A stretch of DNA of 64,000 nucleotides. Origin: DATKUC01 sp964553615 (GTDB lineage Bacteria > Spirochaetota > Spirochaetia > DSM-27196 > DATKUC01). Each line of letters begins with the position of its first letter. Position 1 is the first letter of the stretch. The stretch is taken from NCBI GenBank assembly GCA_964553615.1, contig CAZKMA010000011.1:1-64000 (forward strand), given 5' to 3'. The position numbers were made by a program, and so were the translations under genes. The notes below the pieces were generated by a model. That model was not told the DNA's origin and made no database searches. It saw nothing but the letters and a program-made list of their open reading frames with translations. This document shows positions 36,356-45,210 of this stretch, one piece after another.

Positions 36356-36774
36356 TGTTCGCTCCTTCAGTTTCATTGGTTTCTCGTTGAAAATATACAA
36401 ATTGCTGCGGACAGAAAGCAATGCTGCTTCTCAACCAGTTCCCGTTTTGGCAGACTGGTGCCGGGATGAGCAATCAACGATCAGGGTTCGGCTCTTCGGC
36501 AGGCCGTGCTGACGCGTTGGCCGGCCCTTTTGCCGATCTGTTCTTTGCATTATCAGCGCGCCGGTGCACTTTGATTTTCAGGACTAACTGGAGACGAAGC
36601 AGAATATCGACAGACGAAGTCTGAATCTGCGGACAATTCCGGATTCGACTGAAAGATCCGGTGGGAGCCTTACAGGACGAAAGATGGCTCGAAGCTCGCC
36701 GGCCGGGAACTTGATCGGTCGTCCACGGAAAGGTTCGCGCAAATCGATTCAGGAGCGCTCACACTCCTTGTTCA
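36356..36774. other. 419-base intergenic region
   Basis: Apart from the promoter-like pair near the reductase gene I see nothing supported here. Short frames lack ribosome sites and protein-like composition. It separates the reductase gene from the end of the sulfoquinovose island. Confidence 0.5.
36392..36421 (-). promoter_or_regulatory. Candidate promoter of the aldo/keto reductase gene
   Basis: On the minus strand TTGCTT (36416-36421) and TATATT (36392-36397) are 18 bases apart, about 37 bases upstream of the start codon. It was found by eye. Confidence 0.35.
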
Positions 36775-38829
36775 TCAACTCAACGTGCTTGCGCTCATGC
36801 CATGTGTGATTTCCCGGAAGAGCTCCGCAAAACGACTCCCAGCACGATAGAAGACCGGAGGACTTCCGAGCGGCGCCTCCACCCGAATCGATTTCCCGCT
36901 TCCACTGCCATTTCCGTCGGAGCCTGAAAGGAACTCTTTCCCGTTCAGCAGATGAATCCATTGGCCTGCCGGAAGATAGACGGACCGGCTTCTTTTCCCC
37001 TTTCGGACCACCGGGCTCACGAAAAGGTCCGGTCCGTACATGAACTGGTCGCGTACGCGCCACAACCGTTCATCCCCGGGAAACATGAGGGCGGGGTGCC
37101 GTATCGGAGGAAGGCCCTCCTCGTGGTACTCCCGCAGCACGGCCTGGTGATACGGCGTCAACGCCGTGTACAGGCGGGTCATCCGGGCAAGGTGTTCCGC
37201 GGTTTCGCTATCCGAATTGAACTGCCAGTTCGTGTCAGGGCGATTTCCCTCGTGGCTTCTCATAATGGGTGCGAATACGGCGACCTCGGCCCATCGCAGG
37301 AACAGCTCCTTCGAGCGGCGAACCCAGCCGACCGAGGTGTACCCGCCCATGTCGGTGTGCCAGATGCCTCCGCCGACAGATCCGAGAGAAATGGCTGCGG
37401 GAATAATACTGGGCAGGCCGTCATTCCTGCTCCAGTTTGCAAGCTGATCCCCCGCCCAGAATGCGGTCGAGTCCCGCGTGGATCCGGTGTAGCCCGCCCG
37501 CATGAAGAACACGACTTCACCGAGCTTGCCCGACTCCTCCACCGCCTCCCTGTTCGCGCGGGCCCAGAGCGCAGGAAAGATATTGTGCACGAGCTCGCCT
37601 GCAACACCCGAATGGAGAACCGCATCCGTTGGCAAGTACTCTCCGAAGTCCGCCATCCAGCCTGAAAGGCCGATGCCAATCATGTTTTCAACAATGATCT
37701 TCTTGATCCACGCAAAAGCTTCCGGATTCGTCAGGTCCACGAGAGCAGCCGGGAAGGTCGTCACCTCGATCAGATAATCCCGTCCCTGAGCATCCTTCAC
37801 GCAATATCCGCGGGCGGAGGCCTCCTCGTACAGCCTTCCGTCGGTTGCCAGAAACGGGTTGATGTATCCCAGATACCGGATACCGCGGGACCTCAGCTCA
37901 TCGATATATCGGGGAAGTTCAGGGTACATGCCGTCGTGGTAGATCCAGTCCCACATGAGCTGCCGCCCGAAAGCGGTTTCGCGTTTCCCCTCCCAATCCT
38001 GCGCCCACAGGGCTCCTACCTTTACACCGGCGTCCTGTGCGCTTTGAAGCTTCTCTTCGACCCGCTCTCTGCCGCCCTGAACGCCGAGCCACATGCCTTC
38101 AAAAACCCAGTCGGGGAGTTTCGGCTGCCGGCCAAGCCGGCGTGAAAGTGCTGAGACTGCATCTGCCATGGAAGGTTCGGATCCAACTACGATGGATCGA
38201 GGCACCTGCCGCGTCGAAAGGATCGTGCAATTCGCCCGGAAGTCTATTGTGCTGTATGCATCCGTATCCGCGAAGAGATAGCGACCGGTGCTGGTAACGA
38301 AGGCCGGTACCGGGAAATAGGTCGTATGCCATGCGCCGCCGGAACGGGAGTCGATGTTGGCAAACAGCGTTATGAGATCGTGTCCGCGCCCCACTCCCTG
38401 CTCGGATGTCCAAAGCGGGAGTCGGCTCCCCTTCAGATCGACACGGGAGAATTGCTCACCGCCGCCAACGATGTGCTCATCCGGGGTTGCGGGAAAGCGA
38501 ATCCACACCCGGTTTATCCATGGTTCAAAATCCGTAAACGTGAGCGTGAGCGCATTTCCCTCTGCCGTAGCCTCAACAGATATGCCGGGCGAGCGACAGA
38601 GAAGCCGTACCGAATCCTCCGATTCGGAAGCGACCGCCATTTCGTAACAGGGGTTCCGACGCGCAATCTTGTCCCGAATCCTGAAGTTTCCGTGGTACAT
38701 GCTGTAGGACGCGTCTCCGGATCCTACCGTCATAAACGGCTTTTGTTTCGAGTGGGACAAGAGCACAACACCATTGCACACAATGTCGAAGGCGCCGGCG
38801 CCTGCCGTGCGAACCGATATGCTTTTCAT
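36775..38829 (-). CDS. yihQ: GH31 sulfoquinovosidase-like alpha-glycosidase (YihQ type)
   Basis: A 684-residue glycosidase aligning without visible gaps to my memory of E. coli YihQ, offset 11. The nucleophile Asp is D394 (W-M-A-D-F-G-E-Y), the acid/base is D461 (F-W-A-G-D-Q) and the conserved R444 follows F-F-M. YihQ hydrolyses sulfoquinovosyl glycerol to sulfoquinovose. Of its sulfonate-contacting residues Q288, R301, W304 and Y508, the equivalents Q277, W293 and Y497 are kept but R301 is Q290, with Arg one position earlier. There is no signal peptide, so it acts in the cytoplasm after import. ATG at 38829 follows GGAG; it ends an eight-gene run that starts with the ROK regulator. Confidence 0.85.
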   Translation of the reverse strand: MKSISVRTAGAGAFDIVCNGVVLLSHSKQKPFMTVGSGDASYSMYHGNFRIRDKIARRNPCYEMAVASESEDSVRLLCRSPGISVEATAEGNALTLTFTDFEPWINRVWIRFPATPDEHIVGGGEQFSRVDLKGSRLPLWTSEQGVGRGHDLITLFANIDSRSGGAWHTTYFPVPAFVTSTGRYLFADTDAYSTIDFRANCTILSTRQVPRSIVVGSEPSMADAVSALSRRLGRQPKLPDWVFEGMWLGVQGGRERVEEKLQSAQDAGVKVGALWAQDWEGKRETAFGRQLMWDWIYHDGMYPELPRYIDELRSRGIRYLGYINPFLATDGRLYEEASARGYCVKDAQGRDYLIEVTTFPAALVDLTNPEAFAWIKKIIVENMIGIGLSGWMADFGEYLPTDAVLHSGVAGELVHNIFPALWARANREAVEESGKLGEVVFFMRAGYTGSTRDSTAFWAGDQLANWSRNDGLPSIIPAAISLGSVGGGIWHTDMGGYTSVGWVRRSKELFLRWAEVAVFAPIMRSHEGNRPDTNWQFNSDSETAEHLARMTRLYTALTPYHQAVLREYHEEGLPPIRHPALMFPGDERLWRVRDQFMYGPDLFVSPVVRKGKRSRSVYLPAGQWIHLLNGKEFLSGSDGNGSGSGKSIRVEAPLGSPPVFYRAGSRFAELFREITHGMSASTLS

Positions 38830-38847
38830 CTTTTCTCCGAGCTGCAC

Positions 38848-39984
38848 CTACTCGAGCTGCTCACTATCAAGATTGATTACTGCGTTGCGCCGCGCGGCAA
38901 CGCCTGCTGCAAGCGAGGCCTCCAGAGCCGCGAGTCCGTCCGAGAGGCTTCCCGGCGGTTCACGATCTTCAGCAATGCACGCCGCGAACTCTTTCACATG
39001 GTCCCGAATCGTCGCAGGCTCACCGGCCTCTTCGCCGAAGGTGACAAACTGACCGTCATCGGGCGTTCCGTTCACTGGTCCCCAGGCCACTACGGCGAGG
39101 TAGTCAGTCTGTCGCGCATCGAGCACGGATTGCTGGTTCTCCTTGAACGCGCACCATATGCTGCCGGCAGTACCATGAATTGTTATTACAAAGGAAAAAT
39201 CGAATCCGGTCAGCGCGTGCGAGATCTGAAGAATGCTCCCGTCGGCAAACTTACCGTTGATATAGGCAATATCTTCGTAGTCGAAATCTGCATGGATGCG
39301 GTCGGTCGCAACCGCGTGGAGAGACTGGATCTCCTTCCCGGTGAGGTAGCGCGCCAGGTCGAACCAATGGGAAGTCTCCTCGACAATGAGCCCACCTGAC
39401 ATCGAACGGCTCTGGATCCAGTTGCTCCACTTGTCGCGTCGGAACGGCGTTCGGTAGTGGTACAATGAGCAGGCGTGCACCGCCCCGACCGCACCGTCAT
39501 CTATGAGGCTCTTCACCTTAAGAACGGCTGGATTCAACCGGAACTCATAGCCAATGGCGGTCTTGATGCCCTTCCGCGCGGCCTCGGCAGCTGCAAGGAC
39601 AACCGACTTACCGCTGCCCATCGTAAGCGCAACCGGCTTCTCCAGCAGAAGATGGCGCCCCGTCTTCAGGATCTGAATTGCCTGCCGGTAGTGCTGGTTA
39701 TCCGGCGTACAGAGGCTGATCAGATCGATGTCAGGATCTCCAACAAGCGCATCAAGGGATCGGTAGGTTTTTACTCCGATGTCTTCCCACTTCCGTCCAA
39801 GGAGATCGGCCCGGAAAAGTGGTTTCAGACCAAGCATGCTCCCGGCATCGAAAGTTCCTCCCACCGATTCCAGCCGTTCAGGAAGCAGGTCGCAGACTGC
39901 AACGAGTTCGGCGTGTTCGCTTTCAAGATACGCGGCACAGTGGGCCATGCCGATTCCAAGACCACATACAGCAGCACGGATCAT
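38848..39984 (-). CDS. Gfo/Idh/MocA-family oxidoreductase (possibly GH188-like)
   Basis: A 378-residue NAD-dependent protein. The cofactor motif C-G-L-G-I-G-M-A-H is at residues 7-15, E-K-P-V-A-L near residue 118, and the C-terminal sheet domain has E-E-T-S-H-W-F-D near 200. Family members are sugar dehydrogenases, but one branch was recently described as NAD-dependent sulfoquinovosidases (GH188), which use the same fold for a transient redox hydrolysis. Its place between an amidohydrolase (3 bases upstream) and the GH31 gene makes a role on sulfoquinovosides or sulfoquinovose likely. Which of the two chemistries applies cannot be decided by eye. Confidence 0.84.
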   Translation of the reverse strand: MIRAAVCGLGIGMAHCAAYLESEHAELVAVCDLLPERLESVGGTFDAGSMLGLKPLFRADLLGRKWEDIGVKTYRSLDALVGDPDIDLISLCTPDNQHYRQAIQILKTGRHLLLEKPVALTMGSGKSVVLAAAEAARKGIKTAIGYEFRLNPAVLKVKSLIDDGAVGAVHACSLYHYRTPFRRDKWSNWIQSRSMSGGLIVEETSHWFDLARYLTGKEIQSLHAVATDRIHADFDYEDIAYINGKFADGSILQISHALTGFDFSFVITIHGTAGSIWCAFKENQQSVLDARQTDYLAVVAWGPVNGTPDDGQFVTFGEEAGEPATIRDHVKEFAACIAEDREPPGSLSDGLAALEASLAAGVAARRNAVINLDSEQLE

Positions 39985-39987
39985 CGC

Positions 39988-41130
39988 TCACCCCTCTTTC
40001 TTCAGCATCTCCGACACCGCGGAGAGTGATTCCGCAGACGGAAGACTCGCTTTCGCGGACCCTGACCCGCTGCAATTCGTAAGGGCCTCGAGCCGCCTCA
40101 TGAATTGTACCAGATATCCACGGGCAACTGCAGCTGCCTTCGGGGTCCGCGCATACTGCCGGTCGCGCACCGATGTAAGCCGCGTGAAGTTATCCGAATA
40201 TACCGACTCGAGCGTCTCCTTTGGAAGAGCCAGCCCCCGCACATCCGGAATCTCCGCGTGGGTGTAGGCGAATGGATTTGGAAACACATCCTGCGTTGAA
40301 AGGAAGCGAATGAGCCGGCGTGCACGTTCGTTATTTTCTTCTATGTTGCTCTGCGGGAGATGCGTGCTGTCCGGCGGAAACCACATTCCATCCGTGCCGA
40401 AGAGAATGCGTTGGCGGTACGAATTGAAGAAATCAATTGAATGCCGGCGAGTCCGGTGCAGGTCGCCGTAGAAGTAGAGTCCCGGACTCAGATCCAGGTA
40501 GCCGTTTTCGTGAGAATCCAGCAACCGCGAAAGGCGCTCCAGGTCGCCGGCCAGGAACAGAAGATGAGGGAAGATGATGATGCACCGCGGATGACGGGAA
40601 AGAACCGTTTCCGCCTGGAGAATGAGATCTTCGAAATCGGGAAGCCTGTTCGTACCGGTTCCGGAATCGGCATTCCATCCGAGCCGGTCGCCTCCGTCGG
40701 AATTCCAGAAGACCGCAGGATCCGCCACGTGGAGAACAACCGGCATTCCATTGCTCGCGGCGGCCTCGAACGCTCCGTCCAGCTCCTCATCATCCAGGCG
40801 CAGTCCAATTCGCTGTTGAAATGAAGGCTTTCCTTCCCACATCTTGATTCCGTCGAAGCCCGCCGCCGCCAGTTCTTCAACCTGTTCTGCAAGACCGATG
40901 GGCTCGACTCCGCCGCCGCTGAATCGATCCGCATAGTCGAGCGAGCCGAACGCCACGGCGCGCTCTCCGAGCAGATGCTTGCCGAACAGTACCTCAGGAT
41001 TGAAGTTAATGCGGATGTGGTCCGGCAATGAGACAAGTCCAAGGTGCGCAATGGAGATGTTCTCCATATATTGCAGCAACTCATCCGCGCGCGTGGCGCA
41101 CGCAAAGTGCACATGGGAATCGATAATCAT
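39988..41130 (-). CDS. Amidohydrolase-family TIM-barrel hydrolase
   Basis: A 380-residue protein of the amidohydrolase_2 type (PF04909-like). The metal motif D-S-H-V-H-F is at residues 4-9, a central H-V-A-D near 140 and H-L-L-F near 195, and the late F-G-T-D-G-M-W near 265 carries the metal Asp. Members are decarboxylases or lactonases. Start at 41130 gives the canonical N-terminus and leaves 11 bases after the previous gene. In a sulfoquinovose cluster a lactonase step on an oxidised sugar is one possibility; no such step is needed by the transaldolase route, so its job is open. Confidence 0.8.
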   Translation of the reverse strand: MIIDSHVHFACATRADELLQYMENISIAHLGLVSLPDHIRINFNPEVLFGKHLLGERAVAFGSLDYADRFSGGGVEPIGLAEQVEELAAAGFDGIKMWEGKPSFQQRIGLRLDDEELDGAFEAAASNGMPVVLHVADPAVFWNSDGGDRLGWNADSGTGTNRLPDFEDLILQAETVLSRHPRCIIIFPHLLFLAGDLERLSRLLDSHENGYLDLSPGLYFYGDLHRTRRHSIDFFNSYRQRILFGTDGMWFPPDSTHLPQSNIEENNERARRLIRFLSTQDVFPNPFAYTHAEIPDVRGLALPKETLESVYSDNFTRLTSVRDRQYARTPKAAAVARGYLVQFMRRLEALTNCSGSGSAKASLPSAESLSAVSEMLKKEG

Positions 41131-41141
41131 TGGGAAGTGTC

Positions 41142-41984
41142 CTATCTCAACATGAAATCCGGCTTCTCCGCCACCTGATGAGTCATGCATATCCGCACGT
41201 CGTCATGACCGCGCAGCAGCGTAACGGGGAATTGCGGGGTTGGGTCGTCGAAGAGCATCCTCCGTACAACCGCGCTCTGCCAGGGCCGATTCAGATAGAC
41301 GCGAATCCGCTGCGAGTCGAGAATCTGTCTCATACCCACCGTCACCGCCTGCCGCGGGATCTGATCGTAGGCACCACGCATGGCGGTATTCGAATTAATG
41401 ACCACGGTCTCTCGGCTCAATGTGACAACCCGCGTGGGCAGCGAACGGAAAGCCGCTGCAGAGACATGCTCGCCCGGTTCGGGAGGGTCGTTGAACGCAA
41501 CATGACCGGTTATTCCAACGCCTGCAATGCAGGTGTGCGCGTTTCCCAGACCGGCCAGTGCCTCGTCATATGCGGTCGTTCGCTCCGGATCGGGGAATAC
41601 CAGTTGCTCAGGAGCAAGCGCGCCGAGCGCCTGCAGCGGTTCCAGGAATTCACGGTCAATGAATCCTCTGAACGAGAGCGAGTCCGAGCGATCCACGAGT
41701 GTCCGTGCGTCCTTCATGTACTCGTCCATAAAGAAAAGCCGGAGTCCGGAAAGGTCTATCGGTCGCATCCGATAAAGATCCACGAATCTGCGATACTGAA
41801 AGACCGGCCCAACCGGAACGATCATTGCAGTAGGCAGACCATTGAAGCTGTTTTCCTCGATGGAAAAGTACATTGAATGCACAATGTGCCAGTAGAGATC
41901 CTCGTCGGTTGCAAGCACTTCCACAGGAAGCGGGTAGTCAACCTCGGAGGAATGAATTTCAATTGTGTAGTTGTCACGGTTCAT
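41142..41984 (-). CDS. NagB/6-phosphogluconolactonase-superfamily protein with altered active site
   Basis: A 280-residue protein resembling glucosamine-6-phosphate deaminase. It keeps F-M-D-E-Y (D87, equivalent to D72 of E. coli NagB) and the late G-V-G-x-x-G-H-V-A-F-N block at residues 155-165 (H161, like H143). The Asp before that Gly-His (D141 in NagB) is T159 here, so the catalytic relay is changed and classical deaminase activity is doubtful. ATG follows AGGA. It lies between the permease and amidohydrolase genes in the island, suggesting a sugar-isomerase or lactonase-like role on a sulfosugar. That role is inference. Confidence 0.78.
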   Translation of the reverse strand: MNRDNYTIEIHSSEVDYPLPVEVLATDEDLYWHIVHSMYFSIEENSFNGLPTAMIVPVGPVFQYRRFVDLYRMRPIDLSGLRLFFMDEYMKDARTLVDRSDSLSFRGFIDREFLEPLQALGALAPEQLVFPDPERTTAYDEALAGLGNAHTCIAGVGITGHVAFNDPPEPGEHVSAAAFRSLPTRVVTLSRETVVINSNTAMRGAYDQIPRQAVTVGMRQILDSQRIRVYLNRPWQSAVVRRMLFDDPTPQFPVTLLRGHDDVRICMTHQVAEKPDFMLR

Positions 41985-41998
41985 TTTGGTTCCTGCTC

Positions 41999-42844
41999 TC
42001 AACCCTTCAGCGCACCGGCGGTAAGTCCCTTGATAATGCGCTCGTGGAAGAATATGTAAACGGCAATACTCGGAATGACGGTCAGTACAATGGCGGCATA
42101 CATGGATGTATAATCGGTAATGAATTGACTCTTGAAAAACCGAATTCCAAGCTGGAGGGTCCGCGCCTTCATTGACGAAGTCAACAGGAGCGCGTAGATG
42201 AACTCGTTCCACGAAAAGAGGAACACAAATGTTCCGGCGGTGACAAGCCCGATCTTGCTCAGCGGCATAACAATTCTCGAGTAACGCTGCCAGAAACTGC
42301 ATCCGTCAATTATCCCTGCCTCTTCAAGCTCATGGGGAATCGACCGCATAAATCCCGTTACCAGAAACAGCGATATGGGGATATTGATGGCCGCATACGT
42401 AACGATAAGCCCCTGCAGGCTATCGTACATCTTTAGTCCGCTGATGATCTTGAAATAAGGAACCATGAAAGCAATGATCGGCACAAGAACGCCGGCGAGC
42501 ATGAGATTCAGGAGCGCATTCTGAAAACGGAATCGCTCACGAGCAAATGCAAATGCGCCCATCGAGGTCACAGCAAGATTCAGAAATGTCGAAACGGTAG
42601 AGATTATGATTGAATGAACAAAGAGAAGTGGTAATCCCGAAATCCGGATTGCCTCTTCATAGTTGGAGACCTTCCATACTGCCGGGAGCTTAAACGGCGC
42701 GGTCTGCAACTCGAGGTTGTTCTTGAAGGACGACAATACGAGCCAGAGCAGAGGTATGAGTGTGAGAAGGAGAAAAACGAGAAGGACACCCCACTTTGCT
42801 GTCTTTGCTACGATGTCCGTCGCGGTAAGTGTTCGATTTTTCAT
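41999..42844 (-). CDS. ABC transporter permease (MalG type), sulfoquinovose island
   Basis: A 281-residue membrane protein with six segments, the E-A-A loop L-E-E-A-G-I-I-D-G-C near residue 190, and the family ending I-I-K-G-L-T-A-G-A-L-K-G. ATG at 42844 follows a GGTGGGGGG tract; the frame continues open far upstream but this is a shadow of the neighbouring permease. It forms the importer with the MalF-type permease 11 bases upstream and the binding protein. Confidence 0.87.
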   Translation of the reverse strand: MKNRTLTATDIVAKTAKWGVLLVFLLLTLIPLLWLVLSSFKNNLELQTAPFKLPAVWKVSNYEEAIRISGLPLLFVHSIIISTVSTFLNLAVTSMGAFAFARERFRFQNALLNLMLAGVLVPIIAFMVPYFKIISGLKMYDSLQGLIVTYAAINIPISLFLVTGFMRSIPHELEEAGIIDGCSFWQRYSRIVMPLSKIGLVTAGTFVFLFSWNEFIYALLLTSSMKARTLQLGIRFFKSQFITDYTSMYAAIVLTVIPSIAVYIFFHERIIKGLTAGALKG

Positions 42845-42855
42845 TGTCCCCCCAC

Positions 42856-43743
42856 CTACTGCCGAGATTCCGATCTGGCATCGCGGTCGCCGAAGACACG
42901 CCGTATGACCGTAATGAGGATTGCACCGACAATTACGAGCGTTGCGCCAATGGAGTTCGCCGTCCCGTAATCCAGCGAACCGAGGTTCTGGTAGAGGAGC
43001 AATCCCATGACCATGGTACTGTTTGCCGGACCACCGCCGGTCATGAGAAAGGTAGACTCGAATTGCCGAAGACCGAAGGCAATTGCCAGTGTCATTGATG
43101 TCACCAGGATACTGCGAACCATGGGCAGCGTTATGAATCGCTCCTGTTGCCATACGTTCGCGCCGTCTATCTGCGCCGCCTCGTAGAAGGACTCCGGAAT
43201 TGACATGGCGCCGGCCAGGATAATGATCATGAAATAGCCAATGTAAATGAGTTCCTGAAATATGACGGCCGGTAGAGCGGTGCCGATGGTTCCGAGCCAG
43301 TTCTGCTGCCAGGCGCCGAGACCGATCTTCTGGAGCAACACGTTGAGCATGCCGAAATCCGCGTTGTAAAGCGCAAGCCACATCATGGCAATTGCAACTT
43401 TTGAAATTACATTCGGCAGGAAATATACAGTCCGCAGAACTTTCCACCCCTTCGGCCTGCGTGCAAGGATGAGCGCGACAACGAGAGCAAGACCGACCTG
43501 AATGAACCCGAGAGAGAAAGCCCAGATGAAATTGTTCTTGAACGCCATCTGAAAGATCGGATTGGTGAAGTTTGCTATGTAGTTATGAAGGCCAATGAAC
43601 TTCATTGCAGAGACACCGTTCCACTTCACCAGGCTGACCACCCCGACAAATCCGAGCGGGTAGAGGAAAAACAGCCCGTACAGGACGAGAACCGGGAGAA
43701 TGAAGAGAACTATACCTTTCCAGTGCTTGTTTCGGGTTACCAT
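42856..43743 (-). CDS. ABC transporter permease (MalF type), sulfoquinovose island
   Basis: A 295-residue membrane protein with six segments: L-F-I-L-P-V-L-V-L-Y-G-L-F in the first helix and the docking loop Y-E-A-A-Q-I-D-G-A near residue 190. It lies 73 bases after the binding-protein gene and 11 bases before the second permease. By context it should import sulfoquinovose or its glyceryl glycoside, like the Smo ABC system of Agrobacterium. No ATPase gene is in the window. Confidence 0.87.
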   Translation of the reverse strand: MVTRNKHWKGIVLFILPVLVLYGLFFLYPLGFVGVVSLVKWNGVSAMKFIGLHNYIANFTNPIFQMAFKNNFIWAFSLGFIQVGLALVVALILARRPKGWKVLRTVYFLPNVISKVAIAMMWLALYNADFGMLNVLLQKIGLGAWQQNWLGTIGTALPAVIFQELIYIGYFMIIILAGAMSIPESFYEAAQIDGANVWQQERFITLPMVRSILVTSMTLAIAFGLRQFESTFLMTGGGPANSTMVMGLLLYQNLGSLDYGTANSIGATLVIVGAILITVIRRVFGDRDARSESRQ

Positions 43744-43816
43744 TTTCCTGACTTACGAGCAGCAGTCCGCGGTACGAAGCCCGCGGACTGCCATTGGAAT
43801 ACGGATGAAAAGCCGA

Positions 43817-45100
43817 CTATTGGGCTTCCTGAAGCTGCTTGTGCATGAACTCAACGAACTGTTGCGGTGTCATGGTGCCAAGCGCCATTGCGCCAAAACC
43901 CTGGCCAAGCTGCGCAGTTACCTTCGAAGGCAACTGGTACTGGATGTGAGGAATTGCGAATGTGGCGTTGTTCAGCTGGTCAATAAACTGCGCCTGCAGC
44001 GGGTCCACCTTCGCCGGATCAATCTTGAACTTGATTGCGAAAAGCGATCCGGAGGATTCCGATATCTTCGCAACATTGTCCGGCTGGGTCATCCATTTCA
44101 GGAACGCTATAACCGCTTCACGCTTTGCAGGATTGTCGGTATTTCCTGCGGCAAGGTTCGAAAGCGGAAATGCTATGGTCCCGCCGAAGTTGCCGCCTGC
44201 AACCTTTGGCAACGGTGCGAGCTTGATGTTCTTGTAGACATCCGGCGCGTCTTTCTTTACGCGGGCAATGTACCACGGTCCGTTGATGAACATGGCAGTC
44301 TGGCCTGCAAGGAAATGTCCGCCGGCGACTCCGGCATCCGCACCCACGGCGTCCTTTGTCGTGTTTCCGTTCTGGTACATTCGCTGAAGAATCTTCGCTG
44401 CCTCAACATAGTCGTTCCCCTGGAACAGCGGCTTGTCCCAGACATTCGGCCCGGCAATGCTCGCCAGGATGTGGGAGTACCAGAGCATGGACGTCCAGGC
44501 GTTCGACCCTCCGGTCATCTGCGTTGTCGGGACGATTCCAGCGGCCTTGAGCTTTGTTGCGTCCGCCCAGAATTCATCCATGGTCTTTGGAGGCGCGGAG
44601 ATTCCTGCCTTCTGGAACAATGCCATGTTGTACCAGATAGGCGTAACGCCAATCTCATAGGGTATGGACTTGGTCGCTCCATCCCGTGTTGCCTGCTTTA
44701 CCGTGCCCGGAACAAACTCGTTTCCCCAACTCCCCTGAAGATCCTTGGTGAAGTTCATCAAGGCGTTTCCCTGATAGTACTGGAAAGTTGTGGGGTCGGG
44801 ATTGAAGACAAAGACGTCGGGAACCTGCCCTGCCGCGATCTGCGTGTTGATCTTGTTCCGATATCCGTCATAATCCGGATTCGGCTCTACGGCAACCTGT
44901 ATCTTTCCCTGATGCGCTGTGTTGAACTCGTCAACGAGCGCGGCAACTGCCGGCGCTTTTGAGTCTTTGCCCACCCAAATGCTTGGCCAGTTCAGGGTAA
45001 TCGGGCCACTCTCCTTGGCTCCGTTCGCAAAAACGGCCATCAGAGGCAGAACGGCCAGAACCACAGCAACAAAAATCACCCTACTCAATCGTCTGCGCAT
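43817..45100 (-). CDS. ABC solute-binding protein, sulfoquinovose island
   Basis: A 427-residue extracellular binding protein. The signal peptide ends around F-A-N-G-A-K-E near residue 25. The mature protein has family-1 blocks V-P-D-V-F-V-F-N-P, Y-E-I-G-V-T-P-I-W-Y-N and I-N-G-P-W-Y. ATG at 45100 sits 6 bases after AGGAG and is preferred to the ATG at 45106, which abuts the site. It has its own promoter with a consensus TTGACA. Gene context predicts a sulfoquinovose-type ligand; I cannot identify sulfonate-binding residues by eye. Confidence 0.87.
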   Translation of the reverse strand: MRRRLSRVIFVAVVLAVLPLMAVFANGAKESGPITLNWPSIWVGKDSKAPAVAALVDEFNTAHQGKIQVAVEPNPDYDGYRNKINTQIAAGQVPDVFVFNPDPTTFQYYQGNALMNFTKDLQGSWGNEFVPGTVKQATRDGATKSIPYEIGVTPIWYNMALFQKAGISAPPKTMDEFWADATKLKAAGIVPTTQMTGGSNAWTSMLWYSHILASIAGPNVWDKPLFQGNDYVEAAKILQRMYQNGNTTKDAVGADAGVAGGHFLAGQTAMFINGPWYIARVKKDAPDVYKNIKLAPLPKVAGGNFGGTIAFPLSNLAAGNTDNPAKREAVIAFLKWMTQPDNVAKISESSGSLFAIKFKIDPAKVDPLQAQFIDQLNNATFAIPHIQYQLPSKVTAQLGQGFGAMALGTMTPQQFVEFMHKQLQEAQ

Positions 45101-45119
45101 TGCCATCTCCTTTTTCTTG

Positions 45120-45169
45120 TTTATTTTCTTTCTCTAACTAAATAAAACATGTCTTCGCTGATCTGTCAA
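45120..45169 (-). promoter_or_regulatory. Promoter and candidate ROK operator of the importer operon
   Basis: On the minus strand TTGACA (45164-45169) and TTTATT (45141-45146) are 17 bases apart, a strong sigma-70 match. The -10 lies in an A/T-rich dyad, TTTATTT (45120-45126) against AAATAAA (45140-45146). It contains AACTAA, also found at the transaldolase (49201-49225) and isomerase (52923-52945) promoters. Confidence 0.55.
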
Positions 45170-45210
45170 CTCTCGCTTCCGCAAAGAACATCCATTTCCG
45201 GATCCGAGAC

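Noticed and set aside
36421..36624. A 67-residue plus-strand frame in the 36356-36774 gap.
   Set aside because: No ribosome site, low-complexity N-terminus and no recognisable pattern.
41999..43447. A 482-residue reading frame spanning both permease genes on the minus strand.
   Set aside because: Only the part from 42844 codes for a permease; the rest is out of frame with the MalF-type permease and has shadow composition.
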